Assembly (NCBI GenBank): GCA_900078375.1
Contig: FLQS01000039.1
Location: 1-58,651 of the forward strand
DNA length: 58,651 nucleotides
Reading direction: 5' to 3'
DNA from: an uncultured Mycobacterium sp.
GTDB taxonomy: Bacteria > Actinomycetota > Actinomycetes > Mycobacteriales > Mycobacteriaceae
The notes under the pieces were generated by a model that worked only from the letters and a program-made list of their open reading frames with translations, was not told where the DNA came from and did no database searches. This document shows, piece after piece, positions 1-8,173 of the stretch (the stretch's first letter is position 1; the number at the start of each line of letters is the position of its first letter). The position numbers and the translations under genes were made by a program.

Positions 1-114
1 GGCGGGATGGGCCCAGGCGGTGGAATGAGTCCTGGCGGGCCGGTTCCAGGCGGGATGGGCCCAGGCGGTGGAATGAGTCCTGGCGGGCCGGTTCCTGGCG
101 GGATGGGTCCTGGT
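1..114. repeat. 48-bp tandem repeat (2.3 copies)
   Basis: Two near-identical 48-bp units at 1-48 and 49-96, then a partial unit to about 114. The period is a multiple of three and keeps the reading frame, giving a 16-residue protein repeat. The near-perfect nucleotide identity suggests recent expansion by slippage. Confidence 0.85.
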
Positions 115-180
115 GGAACGAGTACCGACCCGCACCACCCCCCGACCTCGACGAGCAGCCCGAGCACACCGCAGCCCTAG
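1..180 (+). CDS. C-terminal end of a Gly/Met/Pro-rich repeat protein (partial)
   Basis: Frame 1 is open from the window edge to a TAG at 178-180, so only the last 59 residues are visible. The first 32 residues are two perfect copies of a 16-residue unit rich in Gly, Pro and Met (motif GGMGPGGGMSPGGPVP), followed by a partial third unit and a Ser/Thr/Pro tail. Such low-complexity Met/Gly segments are common in exported or surface proteins and, in copper-handling proteins, Met can be a ligand; here that is only a guess. The true N-terminus and function lie outside the window. Confidence 0.6.
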   Translation, partial: GGMGPGGGMSPGGPVPGGMGPGGGMSPGGPVPGGMGPGGTSTDPHHPPTSTSSPSTPQP

Positions 181-409
181 CCGTCTACGAAGACGACGCG
201 GCCACTCTCATGCCGCCAACACGGTGTTCGACCGTCCCGACCGGCGTGAGGGCAGGGCATCGAGTCCGGGTCGTCTGGTCTCGACAGATCGGGTTGTGCA
301 CCACAGCGCACCGTCACCCCGGTGCAACGTTCACCGGAGTAGGGGTCGAACCCGTTGCCGCCCCGAGAAATCGATCCACTGGCGCACACACGGGCGGAGT
401 TCAGCGGTG

Positions 410-814
410 ATGACGGCTGCGTGGCTGTTTGGTGCCGGTGGCGTTATCCTCATCGGCATCGGAGGGTTCTTTGCGTTGGCGCGGCCCGCCTTACTGCCAG
501 AGGACTTGCGCTACCTGGACCGCAGCGCCGTCGAGGTCACTACCGCGGTACCGCGCCTCGGCCGGTGGCTGCGGTGGGTGTTCACCGTTCTCGGCGGGTA
601 CGCGGTGGCGACCGGGATCCTGACCCTCTACCTGGCCGCCACCGGCGTGCGCGACGGGGATCTGGCCACGGTGGCAGTTCTGGCGGTTGCCGGCGCGTCG
701 TCGATCGGCGTCATGGCGGTGGTAAACCTCATGCTGCACTCGGCGTTTCGGTGGCTGTTGTCGGCCGCGGCCGCAGTGTGGATCGCGGCAACGCTGGTGG
801 CGGTCGTGTCCTGA
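410..814 (+). CDS. Small integral membrane protein, four predicted TM segments
   Basis: 134 residues from ATG 410. The frame is open further upstream to 113, but that part is Arg/Pro-rich and looks like chance translation, whereas the product from 410 begins directly with a hydrophobic helix. Four hydrophobic stretches (about residues 4-24, 52-75, 84-106, 110-132) are separated by a short polar loop holding a conserved-looking acidic patch near residue 35. I do not recognise the family. It stands alone on this strand between the repeat protein and a methyltransferase relic. Confidence 0.6.
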   Translation: MTAAWLFGAGGVILIGIGGFFALARPALLPEDLRYLDRSAVEVTTAVPRLGRWLRWVFTVLGGYAVATGILTLYLAATGVRDGDLATVAVLAVAGASSIGVMAVVNLMLHSAFRWLLSAAAAVWIAATLVAVVS

Positions 815-898
815 GGCGTGTACGGCGTCGGCGGAACAAGGGGTATTCGGCTGTACGACATTTGCGCTGCTGAAACGATATGTTTGACCGAGAGTCAC

Positions 899-1153
899 TC
901 AACGACACTGCGGCGAAACGCACAGCCGACGGCGCAGGTGATCGTCGGGCTCGACGGCCACCACCTCGGCGACGGTGTCGGGATAGTGTCGGAAGTTCAA
1001 CCGGTTGCTCGCACCGACCTCGATGACGCGGCCAGTCAATCCGGTCAGCGTGCGATCGCGGCGCTCGGCCGTTCCGAGTTGCTCAGATTCGGCGCTGATC
1101 CGTTCATACATGCGCGCAAGCCGAGGGTGCTGAAACTGTGACAGATCCGCCAT
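899..1153 (-). pseudogene. SAM-dependent methyltransferase, N-terminal relic
   Basis: From ATG 1153, preceded by a good ribosome site (AGGAG, 5 nt spacer), the product reads like the start of a class I methyltransferase: an N-terminal helix (FQHPRLARMYERI) and motif I (GRVIEVGASNRLNF), where the expected GxGxG reads GASNR. The acidic end of strand 2 (VVAVEPDDHLRRR) follows, then similarity stops after about 75 residues and a stop arrives at residue 84. The rest of the fold is missing, so it is non-functional. The intact methyltransferase at 14416 is from a different subgroup. Confidence 0.65.
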
Positions 1154-1407
1154 ATCGTCTCCTAATTGCGAGAACACCGTAGTTCCCCGTCAATGCTGTC
1201 CCACGACGACATCGGTTGGCTACCATCGTCGCGTCCGGGCAGATCGGCTCAACGAGTGTGCGTCGTTAGGCCCATTCGTTGACCAGCGGTCGCTGCATAG
1301 CGGCCGACCACGTTTACCCGCGCGGGTCGCTCAGCGGTCCCAGCAGCAGAGTGGATCAGCCGGCGTCCACTTGACCGGGCGCCGTAACCGAACTTACGAG
1401 CAAGATC

Positions 1408-1422
1408 AGGACTTCGGGCCCT
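1408..1422. promoter_or_regulatory. Candidate DosR box upstream of the oxidoreductase operon
   Basis: AGGACTTCGGGCCCT fits the published DosR core GGGACTTnnGnCCC at all but its first base. It ends 36 bp before the gamma-subunit start, a usual distance for an activator site. A sister site (AGGACTTAGGGCTCT) lies at 13118. Binding is inferred from sequence only. Confidence 0.55.
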
Positions 1423-1457
1423 ACCGGTGCGCACCGCGGCCGGAGTAAGCAGGCAGA

Positions 1458-2075
1458 GTGGACACTCACCGATTGCCACCGCAGCGCACACGAACATTCG
1501 GGGTTCGCATTCATGGGCGTGGCGGACAAGGTGTGGTCACTGCCGCGGAACTGCTGTCGGTGGCGGCCTTCCTCGAAGGCCGTCACGCGCAAGCGTTTCC
1601 AAGTTTCGGATCCGAACGCACCGGGGCTCCGGTGGTGGCTTACTGCCGCATCAGCGACCAGCCGATCCGCACTCGCGAGCCGATCATCGAACCGCACGCC
1701 GTGATCATCCAGGATCCGACACTGCTGCATCAGGTGCCGGTCTTTGACGGACTGCGATCCGACGGCTACTTGTTGATCAATTCCTCACGCAGCTTCGACG
1801 AACTGGGCCTCGGCGACTTCGTCGAACAATACCGCCGGGAGCAATTGCAGGTGGTTCCCGCGACGGTATTCGCGGTGCAGCTCATCGGGCGTCCGGTCCC
1901 CAATGCGGTCCTGCTGGGGGGTTTCGCCGCGCTGACCGGTGCCGTGTCGCTGGAGTCGGTGGTCGCCGCCATCCGCGGACGGTTCGCCGGCTCGCTCGCC
2001 GAGGCGAATGTGGCCGCCGCGCAACAAGCCTTCGAGTTCGTGCACGCCGAGCGTGAGGAATTTCAACGTGCTTAA
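1458..2075 (+). CDS. 2-oxoacid:acceptor oxidoreductase, gamma subunit
   Basis: 205 residues, GTG start. The N-terminal HGRGGQGV motif (about residues 19-26) and the following AFPSFGSERTGAPV segment are typical of POR/KOR gamma subunits (Pfam POR family), which help bind coenzyme A. First gene of a tight four-gene operon: its stop overlaps the alpha-subunit start by 8 bp. The DosR-like box at 1408 suggests induction by hypoxia or NO. The start is not certain because the ribosome site before GTG 1458 is weak. Substrate (pyruvate, 2-oxoglutarate, an aryl-glyoxylate) cannot be read from this subunit. Confidence 0.88.
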   Translation: MDTHRLPPQRTRTFGVRIHGRGGQGVVTAAELLSVAAFLEGRHAQAFPSFGSERTGAPVVAYCRISDQPIRTREPIIEPHAVIIQDPTLLHQVPVFDGLRSDGYLLINSSRSFDELGLGDFVEQYRREQLQVVPATVFAVQLIGRPVPNAVLLGGFAALTGAVSLESVVAAIRGRFAGSLAEANVAAAQQAFEFVHAEREEFQRA

Positions 2076-3321
2076 GCAGATCGAAGGCTCCCGCGCGGTG
2101 GCCGAGGCGGTGGCCGCCTGCCGGCCCGAGGTTATCTGCGCCTACCCCATCTCTCCGCAAACCCACATCGTGGAGGCGCTGAGCAGGCTGGTGGGAGCCG
2201 GTGAGCTGGCGCCGTGTGAATTCATCAACGTGGAATCGGAATTCGCCGCGATGTCGGTGGCCATCGGTGCGTCGGCCGCCGGAGCACGCGCCTACACCGC
2301 CACCGCCAGCCAGGGCCTGCTGTACATGGCCGAGGCCCTCTACAACGCCGCCGGGCTGGGCCTGCCGATCGTGATGACCGTGGCCAACCGGGCGATCGGG
2401 GCGCCGATCAACATCTGGAACGACCACAGCGACGCCATGTCGCAGCGCGACTGCGGCTGGATTCAGCTCTATGCCGAAACCAACCAGGAGGCGACCGATC
2501 TGCACGTGCAGGCATTCCGCATCGCCGAGGAACTCTCACTGCCGGTGATGGTCTGCATGGACGGATTCGTCCTCACCCACGCCGTGGAACCGATCGACGT
2601 CCCCGGGGCAGAACTGGTGGATTCACTCCTGCCGCCCTATGAGCCGCGCCAGGTCCTCGATCCGGCCGAGCCGGTGTCCATCGGCGCGATGGTCGGTCCC
2701 GAAGCGTTCACCGAGGTCCGCTATCTGGCGCATCTCAAACACCAGCAGGCCCTCGAGGTCGTCCCTGCCGTGGCCGCTGAGTTCCTGCGCGCCTCAGGGC
2801 GTGACTCCGGCGGTTTGATCCGGCCCTACCGGATCGAGGACGCCGACACGGTCGTGGTGGCGCTGGGTTCGGTGCTCGGCACCATCAAAGACGTGATCGA
2901 TGAGCTGCGCGACCAGCAGGTACGCATCGGCGGGCTGGGGATCACCTCGTTTCGGCCCTTCCCGCATGAGGCGGTGCGCGAGGCGCTCAGCCGCGCCCAC
3001 CGTGTGGTCGTGGTGGAGAAAGCATTTGAGCTGGGCCTGGGTGGCATCGTCGCGGCCACGGTGGCTAACGCCACCCCCGGCCTGGGCCTGCGCTGCTACA
3101 CCGTGGTCGCTGGCCTGGGCGGCCGACCAATCACGACCGCTTCGCTGCGGACCATCTTCGCCGCCGCCGTCGCCGACACGGCCGAGCCGCTGACGTTCCT
3201 CGATCTCAAGGGCGATCTCGTGGAGCGCGAATTGGCGCGTGCGCGGGACGTCCGACGCTCGGGGCCCAGCCCCGAGAACCTGCTGCGCGACGCTGGCATC
3301 GCGGCGACCGCACACCACTGA
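2068..3321 (+). CDS. porA: 2-oxoacid:acceptor oxidoreductase, alpha subunit
   Basis: 417 residues. Start chosen at GTG 2068 because GAGGAA lies 7 nt before it and the product then begins at the conserved domain; it overlaps the gamma stop. The YPISPQT motif (residues 26-32) is the pyrimidine-binding signature of POR alpha subunits, and ESEFAAMSVAIGASAAG and TATASQGLLYMAE are classic family blocks. The second half is the transketolase-C-like domain (SFRPFPHEAV). It forms the catalytic heteromer with the beta subunit encoded 11 bp downstream. Oxidative decarboxylation of a 2-oxoacid to an acyl-CoA is the family reaction. Confidence 0.92.
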   Translation: MLKQIEGSRAVAEAVAACRPEVICAYPISPQTHIVEALSRLVGAGELAPCEFINVESEFAAMSVAIGASAAGARAYTATASQGLLYMAEALYNAAGLGLPIVMTVANRAIGAPINIWNDHSDAMSQRDCGWIQLYAETNQEATDLHVQAFRIAEELSLPVMVCMDGFVLTHAVEPIDVPGAELVDSLLPPYEPRQVLDPAEPVSIGAMVGPEAFTEVRYLAHLKHQQALEVVPAVAAEFLRASGRDSGGLIRPYRIEDADTVVVALGSVLGTIKDVIDELRDQQVRIGGLGITSFRPFPHEAVREALSRAHRVVVVEKAFELGLGGIVAATVANATPGLGLRCYTVVAGLGGRPITTASLRTIFAAAVADTAEPLTFLDLKGDLVERELARARDVRRSGPSPENLLRDAGIAATAHH

Positions 3322-3332
3322 GGGAGGCCGCC

Positions 3333-4334
3333 ATGCCCGTGCAACCCATCAAGTTCTATCAAACCGGCAGTTTCGTGGTCGGCAACCGGCTGCTGACCCC
3401 TGAGCAGCGCAGTGTCCAGGCCGATATGACCCGCACGAATTCCCTCAACAGCGGGCATCGCGCCTGCCGGGGCTGCGGCGAGGCCCTCGGTGCCCGCTAC
3501 GCGCTCGACGCGGCAATGCGCGCCACCGCAAACCAGATGATCGCCGTCAACGCTACGGGCTGTTTGGAGGTGTTCTCCACTCCCTACCCCGAAACATCCT
3601 GGCAGATCCCGTGGCTGCATTCACTGTTCGGCAACGCCCCTGCGGTGGCGACCGGTGTCGCCGCCGCACTGAAGGCCAAGGGCCGCACCGATGTTCGGGT
3701 GGTCGGTCAGGGCGGCGACGGCGGCACCGTGGACATCGGCATGGCCTGCTTGTCAGGAATGTTCGAGCGCAACGACGACGTGCTGTTCATCTGCTACGAC
3801 AACGAGGCATACATGAATACCGGGGTCCAACGGTCCGGCTCGACCCCGCCGGCGGCGGCGACCACCACCACACCGGCCGTCGCAAGCAAGCCCGGCAACG
3901 CATTTGGTCAGGGAAAAAACCTTCCCCTCATCGCGATGGCCCACGAAATCCCCTACGTGGCCACGGCGACGGTGGCCGAATTGCGCGACCTCGAAGACAA
4001 AGTGCGTCGCGCCATGACATTTCGCGGGGCGCGATACCTGCATATCTTCGTGCCGTGCCCGTTGGGATGGGCCAGCGCGGCCGCCGACACCATCCGCATT
4101 GCACGGCTGGCCAAGGAGACCGGGCTGTTCCCGGTCTTCGAAGCCGAACACGGCGACGTCGTGGGCGTATCGCCCATCCGCACGAAACAACCCGTCGAGC
4201 ACTACCTGCAACTGCAGGGCCGCTACGCGCACCTGTTCGATCCGCCGCGACCCGACATCATCGCGGCCATCCAGGCTATCGCCGACCGCAACATCGCCCG
4301 GTTCGGTTTGTTGCAAGCAACGGAGATGCCCTGA
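3333..4334 (+). CDS. porB: 2-oxoacid:acceptor oxidoreductase, beta subunit (TPP-binding)
   Basis: 333 residues, ATG start with GGGAGG nearby. The thiamine-diphosphate motif runs from GDG (residues 128-130) to the Mg/TPP Asn region YDNEAYMNTGVQ. Cys45 and Cys48 (CRGCGE), Cys77 (NATGC) and Cys242 (VPCPLGW) match the four cysteines that hold the proximal [4Fe-4S] cluster in POR enzymes. The conserved set argues the enzyme is active. The stop overlaps the next start in an ATGA, giving translational coupling with the electron-transfer subunit. Confidence 0.92.
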   Translation: MPVQPIKFYQTGSFVVGNRLLTPEQRSVQADMTRTNSLNSGHRACRGCGEALGARYALDAAMRATANQMIAVNATGCLEVFSTPYPETSWQIPWLHSLFGNAPAVATGVAAALKAKGRTDVRVVGQGGDGGTVDIGMACLSGMFERNDDVLFICYDNEAYMNTGVQRSGSTPPAAATTTTPAVASKPGNAFGQGKNLPLIAMAHEIPYVATATVAELRDLEDKVRRAMTFRGARYLHIFVPCPLGWASAAADTIRIARLAKETGLFPVFEAEHGDVVGVSPIRTKQPVEHYLQLQGRYAHLFDPPRPDIIAAIQAIADRNIARFGLLQATEMP

Positions 4335-5959
4335 TGGACAAGCCCTTTGCGATCACACTCGACGTCGGTTCCAGCCTGGCCAACAAGACTGGCACATGGC
4401 GCACCGAACGCCCCGTGTATCTCGATCTGCAGCCACCCTGCAACCATGCCTGTCCCGCAGGCGAAAACGTGCAACAGTGGCTGTACTCGGCCGAAGAAGG
4501 CCACTACGAACCAGCCTGGCAGCAGATCATGGCCGACAACCCCTTCCCCGCGATCATGGGCCGGGTCTGCTACCACCCCTGCCAGACAGCTTGTAACCGC
4601 GCCCAGCTCGACGACGCGGTTGGCATCAACTCCGTCGAACGATTCCTCGGCGACCACGCCATCCGAAACGGGTGGACCCTCCCCAACACCGCCGCACCCA
4701 CCGGGCGGCGCGTCCTGGTGATCGGGGCAGGTCCCTCGGGGCTTTCGGCCGCCTACCACCTCACCCGTCTCGGCCACGCCGTCACTGTGCGCGACGCCGG
4801 CCAGCAACCCGGCGGGATGATGCGCTACGGCATCCCGAAATACCGGCTGCCCCGCGATGTCCTCGACGCCGAGATCGGCCGCATCCTCGCGCTGGGTGTC
4901 ACCCTTGAGCCCGGCCGCACCGTGACCGACGTCCGCAGCGCCCTGTCCGACGAGGGGTTCGATGCGGCGTTTCTTGCCGTCGGCGCACACATCGCCCGGC
5001 GCATCGACATCCCCGCCGGCGACGCAGCCCACATCCTTGACGCGTTGACCCTGTTGCAAGACACCGAAACTGGCCACCCGCCACTACTGGGACGCACGGT
5101 CGCCGTCTACGGCGGCGGAAACACCGCCATCGACGCCGCCCGCACCGCGCGTCGCCTGGGCGCCGCCGACGCCATCGTCATCTACCGGCGCACCCGTGAC
5201 CGCATGGAAGCCCACGACACCGAAATCGAGCAGGCCCTCGCCGAAGACGTGCAGATCAAATGGCTCTCCACGATCACCCACGCCGGCAAGGGCAACATCA
5301 CCGTGGAGCAGATGCAACTCGACGACGTCGGATTCCCGCAACCCACCGGCGAATTCGAAGAGCTCGGCGCCGATACCGTCGTCCTGGCGCTCGGCCAGCA
5401 GGCCGACCTGTCTCTGCTGGCGGCAATGCCCGACATCGACCAGCACGACGGCCTGGTCAGCGTCGGACCCAATTTCATGACCAGCCACCCCGGCGTGTTC
5501 GCCGGCGGCGACATGATCCCCGCTGAGCGCACCGTCACCGCCGCGATCGGGCACGGCAAGCGCGCCGCCCACCACATCGATGCTTGGCTGCACCACGGCA
5601 GCTACCTTCCGCCGACCGAACCAGCCCCGGCGACCTACGACCGGCTCAACACCTGGTACTACTCCGACGCACCGGCCACCGTGCGCCCCAGCCTCGACGC
5701 GGCTCGGCGCACCTCCACCTTCGACGAGGTCATCGGCGGCCTCGATGAGTCCACCGCCCTGTTCGAGGCCCGCCGCTGCCTGTCATGCGGCAACTGCTTC
5801 GAATGCGACAACTGCTACGGCGTGTGCCCCGACAACGCCGTGATCAAGCTCGGCCCTGGCAACCGGTACCGCATCGACTACGACTACTGCAAGGGCTGCG
5901 GCATCTGCGCCGCCGAATGTCCCTGCGGCGCCATCACCATGGAGCCCGAGGAAATCTGA
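4334..5959 (+). CDS. GltD-like NAD(P)H oxidoreductase fused to a 2[4Fe-4S] ferredoxin (electron-transfer subunit)
   Basis: 541 residues from ATG 4334 (ATGA overlap with porB; the longer open frame upstream is antisense-like noise inside porB). The N-terminus carries the GltD-type cluster cysteines (Cys36, 40, 79, 83, 87), then an FAD Rossmann motif GAGPSG (131-136), an NAD(P) motif (YGGGNTAIDAARTA) and the FAD-closing GGD near 395. The last ~65 residues are a bacterial ferredoxin with two CxxCxxC...CP groups. The fusion should pass electrons from acyl-CoA formation to NAD(P)+ within one subunit. Phenylglyoxylate dehydrogenases (Pad) use a comparable but separate GltD-like subunit, so this could be an NADP-linked variant. 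Confidence 0.88.
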   Translation: MDKPFAITLDVGSSLANKTGTWRTERPVYLDLQPPCNHACPAGENVQQWLYSAEEGHYEPAWQQIMADNPFPAIMGRVCYHPCQTACNRAQLDDAVGINSVERFLGDHAIRNGWTLPNTAAPTGRRVLVIGAGPSGLSAAYHLTRLGHAVTVRDAGQQPGGMMRYGIPKYRLPRDVLDAEIGRILALGVTLEPGRTVTDVRSALSDEGFDAAFLAVGAHIARRIDIPAGDAAHILDALTLLQDTETGHPPLLGRTVAVYGGGNTAIDAARTARRLGAADAIVIYRRTRDRMEAHDTEIEQALAEDVQIKWLSTITHAGKGNITVEQMQLDDVGFPQPTGEFEELGADTVVLALGQQADLSLLAAMPDIDQHDGLVSVGPNFMTSHPGVFAGGDMIPAERTVTAAIGHGKRAAHHIDAWLHHGSYLPPTEPAPATYDRLNTWYYSDAPATVRPSLDAARRTSTFDEVIGGLDESTALFEARRCLSCGNCFECDNCYGVCPDNAVIKLGPGNRYRIDYDYCKGCGICAAECPCGAITMEPEEI

Positions 5960-6047
5960 CGCAGCGCGGCCAGCCGCCGGAGGGCCGACCACGGTGGGCA
6001 AGGCCGCCGATGGGTGTGAATCAGCCTGTGCAGCAGCCGGTTGACCG

Positions 6048-6077
6048 CCCACCGGCGACGACCATGTCGCCGGTGGG
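6048..6077. terminator. Bidirectional terminator hairpin
   Basis: A perfect 12-bp stem (CCCACCGGCGAC at 6048-6059 with GTCGCCGGTGGG at 6066-6077) closes a 6-nt loop. It lies between the convergent oxidoreductase operon and the amidase gene. There is no clear U-tract, as is usual in mycobacteria. Confidence 0.65.
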
Positions 6078-6092
6078 ATGCATGGTTGCCGC

Positions 6093-7313
6093 TCAGACGT
6101 TTCGCTCGCGCGCCGGTGAAAACCGCTCGATCTGAGTGGGCGGTCCGCCCGCCGGCGGTGGGGGCACAGCCTTAGTTTGCCCGTCGATGACGCTGACCAC
6201 GGCTGACGATTGCCGGTCGACGTTGAGGGTCCCGTGCTGGAAGTTCTGCACGATCCATTCCGGCTCCTGAATCTCCGCACTGGTCGGCAGGCCCAGTGGC
6301 CCCGTCTCGTAGCCCAGGATGGCCCAAGCGTCGTAGATAGCTCCGATCACGGGCTGCGCGCCGCTGGCCGGGGACCAATAGATGGCCCCGTGGCTGAAGA
6401 TCGCGTAGCGCGTCGACCCTGCACCGGGGGCCTCCGGTGATGTCGGCGCGCCCAGTGGGCCATTGATGCCGCCCATCGCCTGCCAGCGGGCATAGATCGC
6501 CCCGCCCTGCAGCGAATCGGCCAAATCCTGGATGGTGGGTGGCTGGTTGAATCGGGCCGCGATGTCGCGGATTCGGCCCAGGAAGGCATACCCGGCGTTG
6601 CCTGGGCAGTCGGTGTCGCCGACGTCGCGATGGGCGAAAATGGTTGGCAACGTTGGTGTGGCCCCTGGTGCGAAACGCGTGAAGGGCCCGCCCGCGGAGG
6701 TCAGCCTGACCGTACCGTGGGGGTCGACGCCATCGAGGGCCAGCCGCCACCCCAACAACTGGCCGGCCGCGCGCAGCTGTGGCGGTGTCGGTGCTGACTT
6801 GTCCAGATCGCCGATCAGGCACACCGCCCAGGTGTTTCGGTTGAATCCGCCGGTGTGGGTGCCTTCGACAGCCTTCGTCATGCCGCCGAACCTGCCCTCG
6901 AACACCTGGCCATACTTGTCCACCAGCGCGTTGTAGGCGATGTCGCCCCACCCGAGCGTGGCGGTGTGGTAGGTGAAGATCGCGCGAACGATGGCCGCCG
7001 AATCCCGCGGCGTGTAGTCATTGCCGGTGGCCGAATGGTGCACGACACCGGCGTTGACGGCGTTGCCGTACAACGGCGCTCCGCGCCGCATCGACTCCCC
7101 GGCACCCCACTGCGCGCGGGTAATGATGTTGACCGGCTGGTCGGCCGCGATGGCCCCAACCGAACGGGCGGGCTCGGCCCGCGCCGGCGCCGGCCCGGTC
7201 AATACGCCACCGACTGCCGCCCCACCCAGCGTAAACGGCACCGCCGCAGCATATTTGAGAACATCGCGCCGAGAGAGGGCCCTCGGGTGCCCACACGGAC
7301 AGCGATGTTGCAC
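6093..7313 (-). CDS. Tat-exported N-acetylmuramoyl-L-alanine amidase with LGFP repeats
   Basis: 406 residues. SRRDVLK (residues 14-20) followed by a hydrophobic segment and APARA is a twin-arginine signal. The body is an amidase_2/PGRP domain: HHSATGND supplies the first zinc His, and FAHRDVGDTDCPG the second His and Cys. The C-terminal part has LGFP-type repeats (INGPLGAP, TGPLGLP), which anchor or target mycobacterial and corynebacterial envelope proteins. It resembles M. tuberculosis Rv3811. It probably cuts the bond between muramic acid and L-Ala in peptidoglycan. Its promoter must lie in the long gap upstream, which holds a BlaI-like palindrome at 7934. Confidence 0.88.
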   Translation of the reverse strand: MQHRCPCGHPRALSRRDVLKYAAAVPFTLGGAAVGGVLTGPAPARAEPARSVGAIAADQPVNIITRAQWGAGESMRRGAPLYGNAVNAGVVHHSATGNDYTPRDSAAIVRAIFTYHTATLGWGDIAYNALVDKYGQVFEGRFGGMTKAVEGTHTGGFNRNTWAVCLIGDLDKSAPTPPQLRAAGQLLGWRLALDGVDPHGTVRLTSAGGPFTRFAPGATPTLPTIFAHRDVGDTDCPGNAGYAFLGRIRDIAARFNQPPTIQDLADSLQGGAIYARWQAMGGINGPLGAPTSPEAPGAGSTRYAIFSHGAIYWSPASGAQPVIGAIYDAWAILGYETGPLGLPTSAEIQEPEWIVQNFQHGTLNVDRQSSAVVSVIDGQTKAVPPPPAGGPPTQIERFSPARERNV

Positions 7314-8173
7314 GCCGCCACGGTAACTCGCCGTTCGGACCCGCAGAGAGCCGACGCGCCGAGGGTAAACTCCGTGAGAAACGGCGGGAATGGTACAGCC
7401 GGGGAGCGCATCACGGCAACGATGACCACACCCCGGGGCGCCCCGGCGCTAACCCACTCAGCTCCGGCTCGTATCGTCCCATCGACAACTCGGGCGGGAA
7501 CAGGTGCCACCGGCAGCGACCGAGCTGTCGGATCACGTCTTCCAGCACCACCGCCGACATCGCGCCGCGTCCTCGCAGCACCAATGAGGCCGAAGCGCCA
7601 TGATCGTGGGAACTGACGTGTCAGCGATGGCCGCCCGGTTGGAATCGGCCTAGACATCAACCTTGGCGTGCAAAATCTGGGGCCGCGCGCGAGGAGCGCT
7701 CGAACACCGGCCCAAAAGGCTGGCAGGGGCCACGCCACGACGCCTAAACCCAACCAGCACAATCGCATTGGAACCGGTTGCCGATTCGAATCGGCGGTAG
7801 TGACGTTCACTGTCGTCATCTCGTGTGCTCATCCTCGCTGAACCTGCCGTGCACTGCCCCGCAACGATCCATGTGCGGACCCTTGACTCTCACTCCCCGG
7901 CGTTTCGACTCACACCCACAATGTCGCGGGATGTACTAAGTTGAGTAGTAGCAGCTCGGCTAGCGGCGGCGGCAGACACGCTCGAGTGTCGCAGCGTCGG
8001 TCGGGAACAACTGCGAGCGGGCAATAATTGCCTCTTCGAAGGAGCCGCCGTATGGGGGGTAGCGAAGGAGCGTCCGGGCGCTCATCAGCGATGCCTGCCG
8101 CGACGCGAACCCGGTCGACGAGCGCCCGCGCAACCCACCGTGGCGCGGTGGTCGCCTCCCCTCGGTCCCCCTG
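7314..8173. other. Long intergenic region, no convincing gene
   Basis: No open frame here shows a recognisable domain. A 49-residue frame on the minus strand (7411-7560, product starting MSAVVLEDVIRQLGRC) has some protein-like character but a weak ribosome site, and I do not call it. The region holds the palindrome at 7934-7950 and must contain divergent promoters for the amidase and the nitrilase-Nudix gene. Confidence 0.5.
7934..7950. promoter_or_regulatory. BlaI-like operator (TACTA-N7-TAGTA)
   Basis: TACTAAGTTGAGTAGTA has 5-bp inverted arms and the same 17-bp size as the palindrome at 47939. It lies 224 bp before the nitrilase-Nudix start and 620 bp before the amidase start. Confidence 0.45.

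Noticed and set aside
113..409. Long open frame in front of the small membrane protein
   Set aside because: The upstream 99 codons are Arg/Pro-rich, overlap the end of the repeat protein and have no ribosome site; the hydrophobic protein starts naturally at ATG 410.
3611..4333. 241-codon N-terminal extension of the electron-transfer subunit
   Set aside because: It overlaps porB in another frame and has no domain; ATG 4334 in an ATGA overlap is the conventional start.
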